Assembly: GCF_047511655.1 (NCBI RefSeq)
Contig: NC_133391.1
Span: 104,755,384-104,819,383 of the forward strand
Reading direction: 5' to 3'
DNA: 64,000 bases
Source of the DNA: Castor canadensis
Lineage: Eukaryota > Chordata > Mammalia > Rodentia > Castoridae
Numbering within the stretch: position 1 is the first letter of the stretch; every line of letters begins with the position of its first letter. This document shows positions 11,401-25,924 of this stretch, in pieces. A program made the translations under genes and the position numbers. The notes beneath the pieces are model-generated. The model searched no databases. It saw nothing but the letters and a program-made list of their open reading frames with translations, and was not told the DNA's origin.

Positions 11401-12640
11401 TGGGTGCTCTGGGTTAGGTGGGATGTTTGAGGGTAAGAGGGTAGCAGGGTTTAGTCACTGACATTGTCAGAAAGTTAGATCAGGTTATAAGAGAAAGGAG
11501 TGTAAGATCTGTACATGAGATGGTGAGATGGAGTTAAGAGCTTTGTGGCTAATTAAGTCTTGAATGTTGTGAGATGACCAGATTATAAGTAAGTTGAAAG
11601 TTATTTTTGAGCTTCTGGTATTAAGAGAGCTACTTTGGCCAATACTTTAAATGGGGTCTAGTTGTTTTGAGAGGTAGGCTACAGGAGCTATTGAATCTCC
11701 TGCACTTTGGGCCACCAGGCCCAAAGCTTGGCCTTTGTTTGAGTGTAGGTACAGATGAATAATTTTGTTAGGGTTTGAGATGGATGATAAAGCTTATTTG
11801 AGGAGATTAAAAGGGGTGAGAAGGGCCCTGTGGCAAGGTAAAAGCTCATCTGGGTCCCCTTTAGCATTTCATATAGTGGTTTGGCTATTATTGAATAATT
11901 AGGAATCTAGATTCTAAAATATCCAATTAGTCTTAGAAAAGAGAGGAGCATGGTGGTTTTTCTGTTTTGAGGTATTTGACAATATCCCAGAGTTAATAAA
12001 AGTCCCATGAATGAGACTGAAGTTGAAATAAGTTGGGTCTTATTTTTTGATACCTGATATCACCAATGTGTTAATGAATTAAGGGGAATAATGATGTGGG
12101 TTTTACAAAAGGACTTTGGGGGGCTACATAAAAGGAGGTCATCTACATATTGGATGAGCTTATTTGGGAAGAGATTGAGGGAATTGAGATCCTGCTGTAG
12201 GGCTTGGCCAAAAAAGGTGAGGGGAATCTCTGAATCCCTGGAGGACAACTGTCCAGGTTAATTGTTGGGTGTGATGGGTAATGGGATCTGTCCATGTGAA
12301 GGCAAATAAGGGTTGGGAGGAGGGATGTAAGGGTACCATAAAGAAGGCATCCTTGAGATCTAGGACTGAAAAAAAAGAGGTTTGGGGAGGAATCTGGGCG
12401 AGAATAATATATGCGTTAGGGACCAAAGGATAGATAGGGCTAATGACAGCACTGATTTTTTTTTAAGGTCTTGGACTAATCTACAGGAACCATTGGGTTT
12501 TTTAACTGGGAGGATGGGAGTGTTGTACGGGGAGTTACCAGGGATTAAGAGATGAGAGGTTTTTAGATGCTCTATAATTAATTTTAACCCATATGTCCCT
12601 CCCTGCCCAAGGGATACTGTGGACAACAATGGGGATGGTG
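11400..12640 (-). pseudogene. ERV-1 pol: reverse transcriptase relic
   Basis: Minus-strand blocks in order are 'HHTPVKITLKDP' (near 12640), 'NSPYNTPILPVKKPNG' (near 12500), 'VLDLKDAFF' (near 12350, first catalytic Asp) and 'QYVDDLLL' with the YVDD codons at 12138-12149. The connection domain continues to about 11400 in shifted frames. Frame changes near 12240 and 12430, among others, abolish coding. YVDD is the usual class I form. Confidence 0.85.
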
Positions 12641-13090
12641 GGGGTCTTTAAGAGTAATCTTAACAGGAGTATGATGTGAAGCTATGGAGGGGTGGCATGT
12701 GTCCCAAACTTGGGGATTGACTTTCTGTAAGAGGTGAGAAGAGGTTTGGGCCTGTAGAAGGTCCTGGATAGGGAGAATAAATTGTATGGGCTGGCCAGAA
12801 TTAATGAATGGGATAAAAATGGTGGTTTTGAGAATATGGAGTATATCTTGTCTTAATATTGGAAAGGGACAAGCTGGAATAACCAGGAAGGGGTATGTAA
12901 AGGACTTAGACCCAAAAGTACAGTAGAGACGGGGTATTATGTTGGGTGTGTTTGGTATGCCATCTACTTCAACAATAAGGAAGGAGGCCTTTTTAAAGGG
13001 ACCCACCTATTCAGTTAAAACTGATCTAGATGCCCCAGTATCAATGATGAAAGAAATATGTTTTCCAGATACTGCCCCAGTCACCCATGG
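12640..13090 (-). pseudogene. ERV-1 pro: aspartic protease relic
   Basis: The minus strand encodes 'FLVIPACPFPILRQDIL' near 12870, equivalent to the hydrophobic block and GRD(I/L)L motif near the protease C terminus. There is an Arg-Gln change at GRD. The catalytic region lies near 13030-13060, where the + strand reads 'gatgccccagtatcaatgat', the complement of a DTGA-type segment. A stop or frameshift separates it from the following codons. Confidence 0.7.
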
Positions 13091-13817
13091 ATGAGTGGAC
13101 TTGTCAATGGCAGGGGTTTTATGATCTGGGTCTTTTCATTCTCCTAGCAGAAACATTAGTATTGGATCCTCAGTTGGGGGGCTACTAAGAATTTGAGGTT
13201 GTATGTGAGGAAAAAGCTGTTTTCCCTGTGGATAGCCCATCTAGTGTTCTCATTGTCCACACCGTGGGCAAGGCCTTCTTGGTGGAAATAGATTAGGGCA
13301 AGATTTTGCCCAGTGTCCTTTCTTTCCACATCAGAAGCAGGCCTCAGAGGGCTGTCTGCCAGGTCCCTTGGGTGGGTTTTTCGGGGTGGTATGGGTGTCT
13401 GATTTTGGTTTTGGAAGATGGAAGCCAGCATGTGATATTTTGTGTGGGTATTTTTGTTCCTTAATTGTTTGGCTTCCTCATCCCTATTGTTAAAAACCTT
13501 AAAGGCTGTGTTTATTAACACTTCTTGGAGGGTCTGGGGGCCCTGTTCAAGTTTTTGGAGCTTTTTTCGGATATCTGGAGTTGACTGGCTGATGAAATGG
13601 AAATGTAAGAAAATACAATCCTCTTGGGAGGTGGAGTTTAGATTACTGAATTTAATCATTGCCTCCATAAGGCAGTTAAAAAAGAGGGCAGGGTTTTCAT
13701 ATGGATTTTGTGTGATTTCTTTGATCTTATCATAGTTGACTTGTTTATGGATATTTTTGTCCCAAAATCATATGATCTCAGGAATTTGATCCTGGGTCCC
13801 CATCTTGATAGCTCCTT
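13090..13817 (-). pseudogene. ERV-1 gag: capsid C-terminus and nucleocapsid relic
   Basis: The 13156-13668 frame carries the end of capsid ('STPDIRKKLQKLEQGPQTL') and a charged linker. The nucleocapsid is in another frame near 13240-13340. Its first zinc knuckle (C-F-stop-CGKKGHWAKSC, TGA in place of the third residue) is followed by a second, decayed one beginning CPRCGQ. Two knuckles are typical of several class I ERVs. The capsid reading continues upstream to the L1 junction at 13818 and resumes beyond 16607. Confidence 0.85.
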
Positions 13818-13831
13818 TGAGGCTCAATTTT
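13818..13831. repeat. Target-site duplication of nested L1, left copy
   Basis: TGAGGCTCAATTTT here and TGAGGCTCAGTTTT at 16593-16606 match at 13 of 14 positions. They flank the 5'-truncated L1. Confidence 0.8.
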
Positions 13832-17400
<3,569 letters not shown>

Positions 17401-18253
17401 TTTTAAATTACTCTTTAGGATTAATTTTGTGAAATTATGTAGGAGACACCCCAGGGATGAGTTATTGGGAATTTTAGAGTGTGTATTGCCCATGGCCAGG
17501 GTTAGGAAGTTTTCTCTAGGGTGTCCACAGAAGAAAGCTTACAAAACCAAAATAAATGAACCTGGGGAAGCAGGTAGACATCTCTAACCTACATAGCCAG
17601 AGGCCAGACTTGACAGGGCCTAATGGCAGGAGGATGAGAGGGAATGGGAGAGATAGGAACAGTGAAGGTGAGAATGGCCAGAGTCTGATACACCACTGAG
17701 CCATGGAGTGCCAGATGGAGAGGCCAGGTCTTACCCATCCCTATAGAAATTGGAGCCAGTGTTGAGTGTGCAGAGTGGAATTGGCAAAAGGCCCTGAAGG
17801 ATGTTGCAGAGGAATGGGAAGTTAGGGGCCTATATATGACCAAAAGGTCAGGCCCCAGAGCAGTGTGGCTATTAGGTAGAAAATGCCTACTAACAATAAC
17901 TTCTGGGCTCAAGTCCAATCAGAAGGGGCAGATGACCTTAACCCTATGGCCAAAAGAATTGTCAGTATGGTGGGGAGGCTTAGCAGAAAGTATAATAGTG
18001 ATAGGGTCATATAGAAGATAGTGAGGAGGGAAAGAAGGGAGAGAAAGAATTTTGGAGAGAGGTTGGACAGTTTGGGGATGGAGTTGGGCACCGGCCACGT
18101 CCCTCTTGGGAACTCAGGCACCTCTTGGCCCTAGTGCATCCATATAAGCCCTGGATTGGAGACCCTGTGGGGATGCACCATTGACCATATGAGAATTGCT
18201 ACAGAATCGCAGTAGCTGGAGAAGGGCATCCTGCACCCCCCCTCAAAACTCTT
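17401..18253 (-). other. ERV-1 leader / 5' gag boundary
   Basis: This lies between the primer-binding site and recognisable matrix codons. It should hold the packaging leader and possibly the gag start. Short frames occur but none is recognisable. No second inserted element is seen. Confidence 0.55.
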
Positions 18254-18271
18254 TTCCAGATTTTGGCACCA
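18254..18271 (-). promoter_or_regulatory. ERV-1 primer-binding site, tRNA-Phe-like
   Basis: The minus strand reads TGGTGCCAAAATCTGGAA, two bases inside the 5' LTR. It matches the complement of the tRNA-Phe 3' end at 14 of 18 positions, and all four differences are transitions. ERV-2 has a better match at the equivalent place. Confidence 0.7.
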
Positions 18272-18273
18272 AA

Positions 18274-18640
18274 TGAAGGAAAATGAAGAACTGAGAGAGA
18301 GAGACTGAGAAAGAACCTGAAACCTCTACAAGCAGCGGGTCTTTATTAGGGAAAGGAGACCTGAGAGGGACCCTGGCCATCAGAGTAACACTCTGAGAGG
18401 TACGAGAGCATGCTTTTCTTACAGGCTGGACTTTTTAAGCATACTGTGGTGGAAAAAGGGAGGTTGGAAGGGGATAGGCATTAGGAAAAAGGATTGCAAA
18501 GGGGGAATGGGGGAAGGTGCTGGACATTATCAGGAAGGTCATTGGGGCTGGGCAGCCAGCCATATGTGTTGTATTTCTCTGGCTCTTTTATCGAAGGTAG
18601 CCATGTTTATATTGTTTTAGTGTTTCTCGATACTCCAGCA
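18274..18640 (-). repeat. ERV-1 5' LTR
   Basis: This 367-bp LTR has TG...CA termini and pairs with 9212-9569. A minus-strand AATAAA lies at 18342-18347 and marks R. It is followed directly by the GATCA duplication at 18641-18645. Confidence 0.9.
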
Positions 18641-21600
18641 GATCATAATCTAGATCATAAAAAAGCCTAATGATTACAAAAAATTGAAATGATGCCTTAT
18701 TTCTTATCAGGCCGTAATGAAATTTTTAAAAAAGTAATCAATAGTAAGAAAAGTACAAACACATGGAGATTAAACAATATGCTTTTGAATCATAAGTGGA
18801 TCATTGAAGAAATAAGGGGAAAAATTAAAATATTTCTAAAATCAAAAGAAAATGAAAACACTACTTACCAAAATCTTTAGTCTATAGCAAAGGCAGTTCT
18901 AAAAGGGAACTTTATAGTGATGAGTGCCTTTATTTTAAAAAATCTGAGGGATTTCAAATAAATAATGTAATGATGACTCTCGTGGTCTTAGAAAGAAATA
19001 AGAACAAACAAAATCCGAAATCAATAGAAAGAAAAAATAATAAAGATCTATCTGCAACTAATGAAATGGAAACCAAAAGAACAATAAAAAGGATCAATGA
19101 AACAAAGAATTGGTTAAAAAAAAAATTGACAAACCATTAGCCAAACTAATCAAAAGAAAGAAAGAGAAGAAACAAATTAATAAAATTAGAGACAAAAAAG
19201 AAGATATTACAACAGATACTACTGAAATCCAGAGGGTCATTATCGAATATTCTGAAATTTTATATTACAATAAATTGGAAAATCTAGAAGAAATGGGTAA
19301 ATTTCTAGACACATATGAACTATGAAATTGAACCAAGGTAATATGAAAAAGCCTAAAGAGACCTATAATAAACAGTGACATTGATTCAATCATACACTTT
19401 CTTAACCAAAAAACTCTAGAACTGGACAAGTTCACTGCTGAATTCTACCAGATCTTAAAAAAATGGACTAACACTAATGTTCCTCAAATTATTCCAGAAA
19501 ATATTCCAAACCTATATTACCCTGATATCAAAACTGGATAAGGACATGAAGGAAGGAAGGAAGGAATGCAGGAAGGGAAAGACTACAGACCAGTTTACTT
19601 GATGAACACAGATACAGAAATCCTCAATAAAAAATACTTGTGAAACACATACAATAACAAATTAAAATGATCATATGCTATGATCAAGTTGGCTTTTTTC
19701 TAGGAATACAAGAAAGGTTTATATACACAAATCAATAAACTTAATACAGCTCAGAAATAGAATAAAGGAAAAAATTCACATGATAATGTCAAATAGATAA
19801 AGCCTTTGACAAAATTCAACACCACTTCATAGTAAAAGCCTTACAGAAACTAGAAATAAAGGATCATACATAATACAGGCTATGTATTACAAACAAATAG
19901 CTAACATTATACATAATGGGGAAAGCTTGAAAGTATTTCCTCTAAAAATAGGAATCCACTTTTATTCCATATAGTGCTCTAAATCTTTGCAAGAGAACTA
20001 AGGTAAGAGAAAGAACCAAAAGAGATGCAAATAGCAAAGGAAGAAGTTAAACTGTCCTCATTTGCAGATGAAGTGATCCTATACTTAAAAGAACCTAAAG
20101 ACTCCACCAAAAACTCTTATAGCTGATAAATCCTTTTGGCAAAGCAACAAGATACTAAGTTAGCATACAATGAACTTGCTGAAAAAGAAATTAGGAATAC
20201 AAACACATTCACAAGAGCCTCAGAAAATATGTGGTAGAAAAATAACCAGAGTTTAAAAATCTCTACAATAGAAGCCATAAAACACTGAAGAAAGCAATTA
20301 AAGAAGACACTAGAAGACAGATGTCTCATGTTCAGGGATTGGCAAAATTAATATTGGAAAAATGGTCAAATTACAAAAGCCATCTACAGATCCAATGCAA
20401 TCCTCCTCAAAATTTCAATAGTGTTCTTCACAGAAATAGAAAAACCAATTTTAAAGTTCATATGGAAACACAATAGACCCCAAATAGCAAAAGGAATCCT
20501 GATCAAAAAAGACCAATGCTGGTGCTATCACAATACCTGATATCAAACTACACTACAGAGCCATAGTAACAAAACCAGCATTGTACTGGCACAAAGACAG
20601 ACACATCAACTAATGGAATAGAATAGACAACTCACAAATAAGATCATGCTGCTACAGTCATCTGATTCTTGACAAAAATAGCCCATTTAACAGGTGGTGC
20701 TGAGAAAACTGGATATCCAGATGTAGAGGACTGAAACTAGATCCCCATCTCTCACCCTGTACAAAACAAACTAAAATGTAACAGGATACGGTTGGGTTAG
20801 TCATGCAATATTTGTTTCTAATTGTTTACCTCTTGAATATTCTTCTAAAAATGAAAATTTAAATTTTTATGTGTTTGGTTTTTAGATATGCGGTTCTTTG
20901 GTAGAAAATTCCCATAGTCAGTACTCAAGAAGTATCTAAGATTGATTTGTATGGGTTTTTAAGTCCATCTAATAAATTAAATGTGTTTTCTCTGGTTAAA
21001 ATAAGAAACTCAAAATGGATCTATGTAGGACCTGAAACTTTGAGAACACTACTGGAAAACAGGGTAAAAACTTCAAGACATAGACATCAGCAAACATTAC
21101 TGAAAAAGACTCTAGTAGTTCAGGAAATTGGAGCAAGAATTGCCAAATGGGATTGCATCATGTTAAAAAGCTTCTGCACAGCAAAAGAAGCAATTAACAG
21201 AATGAAGAGACAGCCTATAAAATGGTTAGAAATCTTTGCCAGGTACTGATCTTTATTCAGGATTAATAAAAATAAAGAATTCAAAAAGTTAAACAGCCAA
21301 AGAACAAATAATTCAATCAATAAATGGTCAAATGAACTTAACAGATACTTCTCAAAAGAAGTACAAGCAGCTGATGGATATGTGAAAAAATGGTCAATAT
21401 CTTTAACCATCAGGGAAAGGCAAATCAAAATGACACTGAGATTCCTTCTCACCTCAATCAGAATGGCTATCATCAAGGAAACAGACTAACAAATGCAGGT
21501 TAGGTTTCAGGGGAAAAAAAAAAAAACTATTGTACACTGTTGATGGATATGGAAATTAGTCCAGTGACTGTGGAAATCAGTATGAAAATTACACAAAAAA

Positions 21601-21700
21601 TTTAAAAATAGAAAAAAACCATATGATCCAGCCATACCACTTCTGGGTATATATCCAAAGGAATCTATTCTTACTATAGAGAACCTTGAATACCTATGTT
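18641..21700 (+). pseudogene. Ancient L1 (3' part: rest of ORF2), continuation after ERV-1
   Basis: This resumes the L1 cut at 9211. ORF2-like blocks include 'LNNMLLNHKWIIEEI' (18760-18810) and '[17 protein letters not shown]' with frameshift (19105-19150). The RT region holds an FADE-like box at 20055-20070 in place of FADD, and a 'WKHNRPQIAKGIL'-like stretch follows near 20460-20500. C-terminal blocks continue to about 21700 without a clear poly(A) tail. It is heavily mutated. A 227-bp foreign segment interrupts it at 20779-21005. Confidence 0.8.
20779..21005. mobile_element. Unidentified insertion within the ancient L1
   Basis: The L1 reading stops at 'aaactaaaatg' (20768-20778) and resumes at 'aaactcaaaatg' (21006-21017). 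The near-identical flanks look like a target-site duplication. The 227 bp between is AT-rich, has no poly(A) end or tRNA/7SL similarity that I can see, and is of unknown family. Confidence 0.5.
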
Positions 21701-23271
21701 TATGTAATCTATTTTTTGTTTTTTTACATTATCTCCAGTATACTAAAATTTTTCAGTGGTATGTCTTGGTATGAATCTATTTCATCTGTTTTCTGGGGTA
21801 TTCTGTGGGTTTTTTTTTTTTTTCACTTCCCTATGGATATTTAAAGATTTAGCTTATATACAAAACCTGGGCAAGGGATACAGGAATAAAATGCAATTAA
21901 CAGAAGAGAAAGTTCCTAAACCAGAAATGCCACAACATAGGTGACCCCCGGCTAACTCAAAAGAGAAGTAGAAGAGAAGTTAAAAGCAAATGAATACACT
22001 GCTTGTTTTAACATATAAATCAACCTCAAATGCAGTGACTAGGGCAGAACAAAGAGATCGGCATAGTGATGTTTTGTGCATAAGTTTGGTAGTTCAGGGT
22101 CATTTTTCTATCATCAAAATACACATTTCAGCCTTAATTCAAATGTTCCAAGATGAAGCATTCTTTCAGAATCTTTTATTTTTCTCATGTATGCAGACTT
22201 CTGCCATCTTACTTAAAACATACATAATCATATATTTTTATGAGGTATGTCTTTTGTAAAATTTTGTTAAAACAGAACTGGAATAAAGTGTAAGGAAATA
22301 TATTCTGTTATTAAAATTCTATTGCTTAATTCTTTTCTTTCTTTCCCTGAAGATGAAATCAAAGCATTCATCCTAGGATATACCATGAGTGAACAAGAAT
22401 AGTGATTTCTTTTTAGAGGTTATACTATAAAAGCAGAAAAGATATTGTGGAGAATGGGGTAGAGGATAGGCAAATATTTTCACAGGATATAATTTTATTT
22501 ACAGTATATTATCTCATTTTAAGTTCAACAACATAAAAATAAATACATATGTGGTCTGTAAAATATTTAATGTCATCTTTAAATATTTATACTTTTCTTT
22601 TCCAACCTGGGGAGATTGACAGAGGGTATTTAACAAAGAAATTTTATTCTTTCTTATCTCATTTTAAAGGGTGAGACTAATGGACGCACCAATACTTAAC
22701 TATTCTGCTACCAAATTATTTTAATTATTGGGATAAAAATTTTCTTTCCCTGAGGCAGTAATACTTTATCAATGTATTAGACTTCACTAGAGGGAGAACA
22801 CTTCTAAGGATATAGTTCATTAGGTCTCTGCTCTCAACACTGAATTTGGACATTCATCTAGAATCCAGATAAATGACACAAAGCAAACAACACACACAAA
22901 AAAACCAAAAGAAACGCCTGTAAGTGAAAATTTTGATGTGTCCACGATTAACTTTTATTACCCTGGCATTATTAGTGAAAGCAATAACTAATAATTGCTG
23001 AATGAGCCGTCTAAACTGAATTTTTAAAATTACACTATTTGAGAATAATTTTTGGCTGCAAGATTTAAGTTGATCACATTTCCAGATTCTCAAAAGATAT
23101 TCTTTACTTCTCTCTATTCAACCACTTAAAAGCTGCTAATTTTTTAAATTATGTAATGAGGTTTATTGGTTAAAATAGGGAAGAAAAGTAAGGTTAAAAA
23201 GAAAATAAAGTAATTGAAGTAGTACCTGCCACAGAAATTTCTATCAAAGATTTGAAACTAGTTTTTTTTTT
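21701..23271. other. Unassigned AT-rich sequence
   Basis: No gene or clear repeat is recognised. Open frames here are short and without motifs. This may be single-copy DNA. Confidence 0.5.
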
Positions 23272-23406
23272 CTTTTGAGACTGGGTCTAACTGTAAACCA
23301 GACTGGCCTGGAAGTCACTATGTACCCCAGGCTGGCCTTGAACTACTGATTCTCTTACCTCAGTCTCATGTGTGCTGGGATTACAGGCATGCACCACCAT
23401 ACCCAG
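23272..23406 (-). repeat. B1-type SINE monomer
   Basis: Reversed B1: 'cttttgagactgggtctaac', 'accccaggctggccttgaac', 'gctgggattacaggcatgca', ending 'ccaccatacccag'. Confidence 0.9.
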
Positions 23407-25427
23407 ATCAGGGAATTGCATTTAATACTGGCCAAGTCAAGGAAAAGTTTTGAGACTGGAAGTCTCAAAAATATTTGCTTACCTGAATCACTAGTGGTAA
23501 TCCTCTACCAACTGAATCCAGAGGATGCTCAACTTACCATTCATCTGTAACTTTACCATTTAGTCCTACATCTACAAATTAAAGGGGAAAAAAAGTCAAG
23601 TTGTCCTGATCTTTTGGAAATAGCATTTAAATCCTAAAGGGTACATGTTCTTCTGAGCAAGATAGCCCTACAGATTTAAGATTTTAATTCCATCCTAAAG
23701 TAGATCTCTGACACTTTCCTTTCCACTTACCCCAATCACAGTGTAGTTTGCAGTGACTGGCTAAGGAATGAATCGTACAGAGCCTAAATTAACTCAGTGA
23801 GCCTACTTAATGTTGACTTCTGACTCAGAAAAGCACACTACCATATGAGAGGATTAGACCACCAGGCTTCAAATAGCCACATGAATAACTCCTATTATAG
23901 GACTTGTATTAAAGTATATAAGTGGTTTGAATGGCCACATACTTTTGAAGTCCAGACTTTGTGAGCATAAATTAGAAAAAAATAAATCTCCAAGGTGCTG
24001 CCAGGAGTGATGTTCCAAAGTATTTCAAAGTACACAGTTCTTCCAGTTAATATTCACCATGGAATTTGTTCTCATCCTGAGAGATGCCAAATGTCACCAT
24101 GAAACACTTTGCCTTCACAAGGGTAGACAGAATGAGAGTACTCAATTTATGAAGTTCTCACACTGTGGTTTTCAAAACCCTTTGTTATGAAAACCTTCAA
24201 ATGTACAGAAAAATTCAAAGAGCAGCATATTTCTATTTGTTTTAAGGCATTTTGTTACTCCACTATTGATATCCTTTTAACCTGGTAAGTATTTAGAACA
24301 TTCATAGATCCAAGATTTCAGTGTTTGTTCTTATATAATCTTCTGTTATTTATTTTAAGTGTTATTCTTTTGTAGTGAAAGAACAAAATGTCTATCATTT
24401 TCTTTTAAAAATCATTAGGGGTTTTTTTGTGCTCTAGTTTATTATGAATTTGTTTGTGGATTCTGAAAAGAATATCCTCTGTTCATGGGATACCAATATT
24501 TTAATTCTGTGTGTTTGTGTTTACTTAATATTAAAAAGTATGCTGTTCAGATACCATCAAAATTATTATGTTTGACCTACTAAACATATAAAATACTAAT
24601 GGAATTGCTACTGTCTCTTACATTTATAGCTCTGCTTTTTACATTTTGTTGTAAAAAAATAGCTATTTTACTTTTAAATATTCTTTTGTTAAGAGCATAT
24701 GACTCAACCTAAAAATATTTATTTTTAATTGAAAAAAATTTAATTTATTTTTATTATTGTTATACTGGTGGTACATTGTGACATTTACAAAAGTTCTTAC
24801 AGTATATCATAATTAGAAAATTGAAAAATTTAACCCCTTGATAATTATTTTCATAGCCAAATCTTTGCAGATGTTAATGTGTCATCATTTTGATTATGTT
24901 TTTATGCTTCTTTCATATTTCAATACCTAGTAACACAAAAAGTTAAAATTATATGCTTTTTTCTTATAATTCTGATAGTATCCATTTTATTATTCTACAA
25001 TGGCTACCATCACATTAAATAATTGAACCCATATTTCCTTAATGATTAGTTGTTGAATAAAATAAAAAAATGTGATATGAAGAAATCAGTATTCCCATCC
25101 ACTCAAAACCAGATTTCTGCTAAATTGTTTATACACTGACTCTTTTTTAATATGGTGATCTTGATTTTCTTTTATTGAAAACACATAAAATATTTTCACT
25201 AATTTAACTCTGGATATCATTGTCTTCAGTATTTACAAATAATCCTTTAATACTATTATTGAGTCTCATATTTGTTTTATTATTCCTTTATCTGAAATGT
25301 ATCCATATCATTTAAGGGGAATTGATTAGTAACATATGTATGGTTTTAGGCCTTCTGCAACTGAGACTTATTTCTGCTGTCTCATATATGAGTAATAAGT
25401 TTGCTTTTTTGTAGATTTCCTTTTTTG
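23407..25427. other. Unassigned AT-rich sequence with a short L1-tail-like piece
   Basis: Mostly unrecognised. 24735-24830 ('ggtacattgtgac', 'aaaagttcttacagtatat') matches 45255-45310 and looks like a reversed 3' terminus of an older L1 family. Nothing else is supported. Confidence 0.45.
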
Positions 25428-25644
25428 TTTTTGGTGGGACTGGGGTTTCAACTCAGAGCTTCACACTTGCTAGGCAGATACTCTATTATTTGAGCCATGC
25501 CTCCAGTTCATTTTGGTCTCGTTATCCTGGAGATAGGGTCCCTCAAACTATTTGCCTGGGCTGGCCTCCAATTTTGATCCTCCAGATCTCAGCCTCCCAA
25601 GTGGCTAGGATTACAAGCATGGCATGAGTCACCAGCACCCAGCT
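25428..25644 (-). repeat. B1-dID SINE
   Basis: Reversed ID half ('ggactggggtttcaactcag', 'gctaggcagatactct') and reversed B1 half ('gagatagggtccctcaaact', 'tcagcctcccaagtggctag'). Confidence 0.9.
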
Positions 25645-25924
25645 TCTCTGGAACTCTTGAATTCCCCCTCCCCCCCCCCAGGATTGTAGATGTTTCTCTA
25701 TTTTCTTTTAATTTATTATGAGGTGTTTAAATTTCTTGTTATAAGTATCCACGGCAAGCCCATGCCTCATGCAAATTCTGCTTCACTTTCTGGTACCTGT
25801 AAGGATCTTTCTTTTTTTTTTGAAAGTCTCCAAAGTCATGAAAGCACATTTAAATAGTAATCACTTTTCATAGTGATGTCTTCTTTTTTCCTCCAGGATC
25901 GTCCTTCCACTTTGGGCTTTCTAA

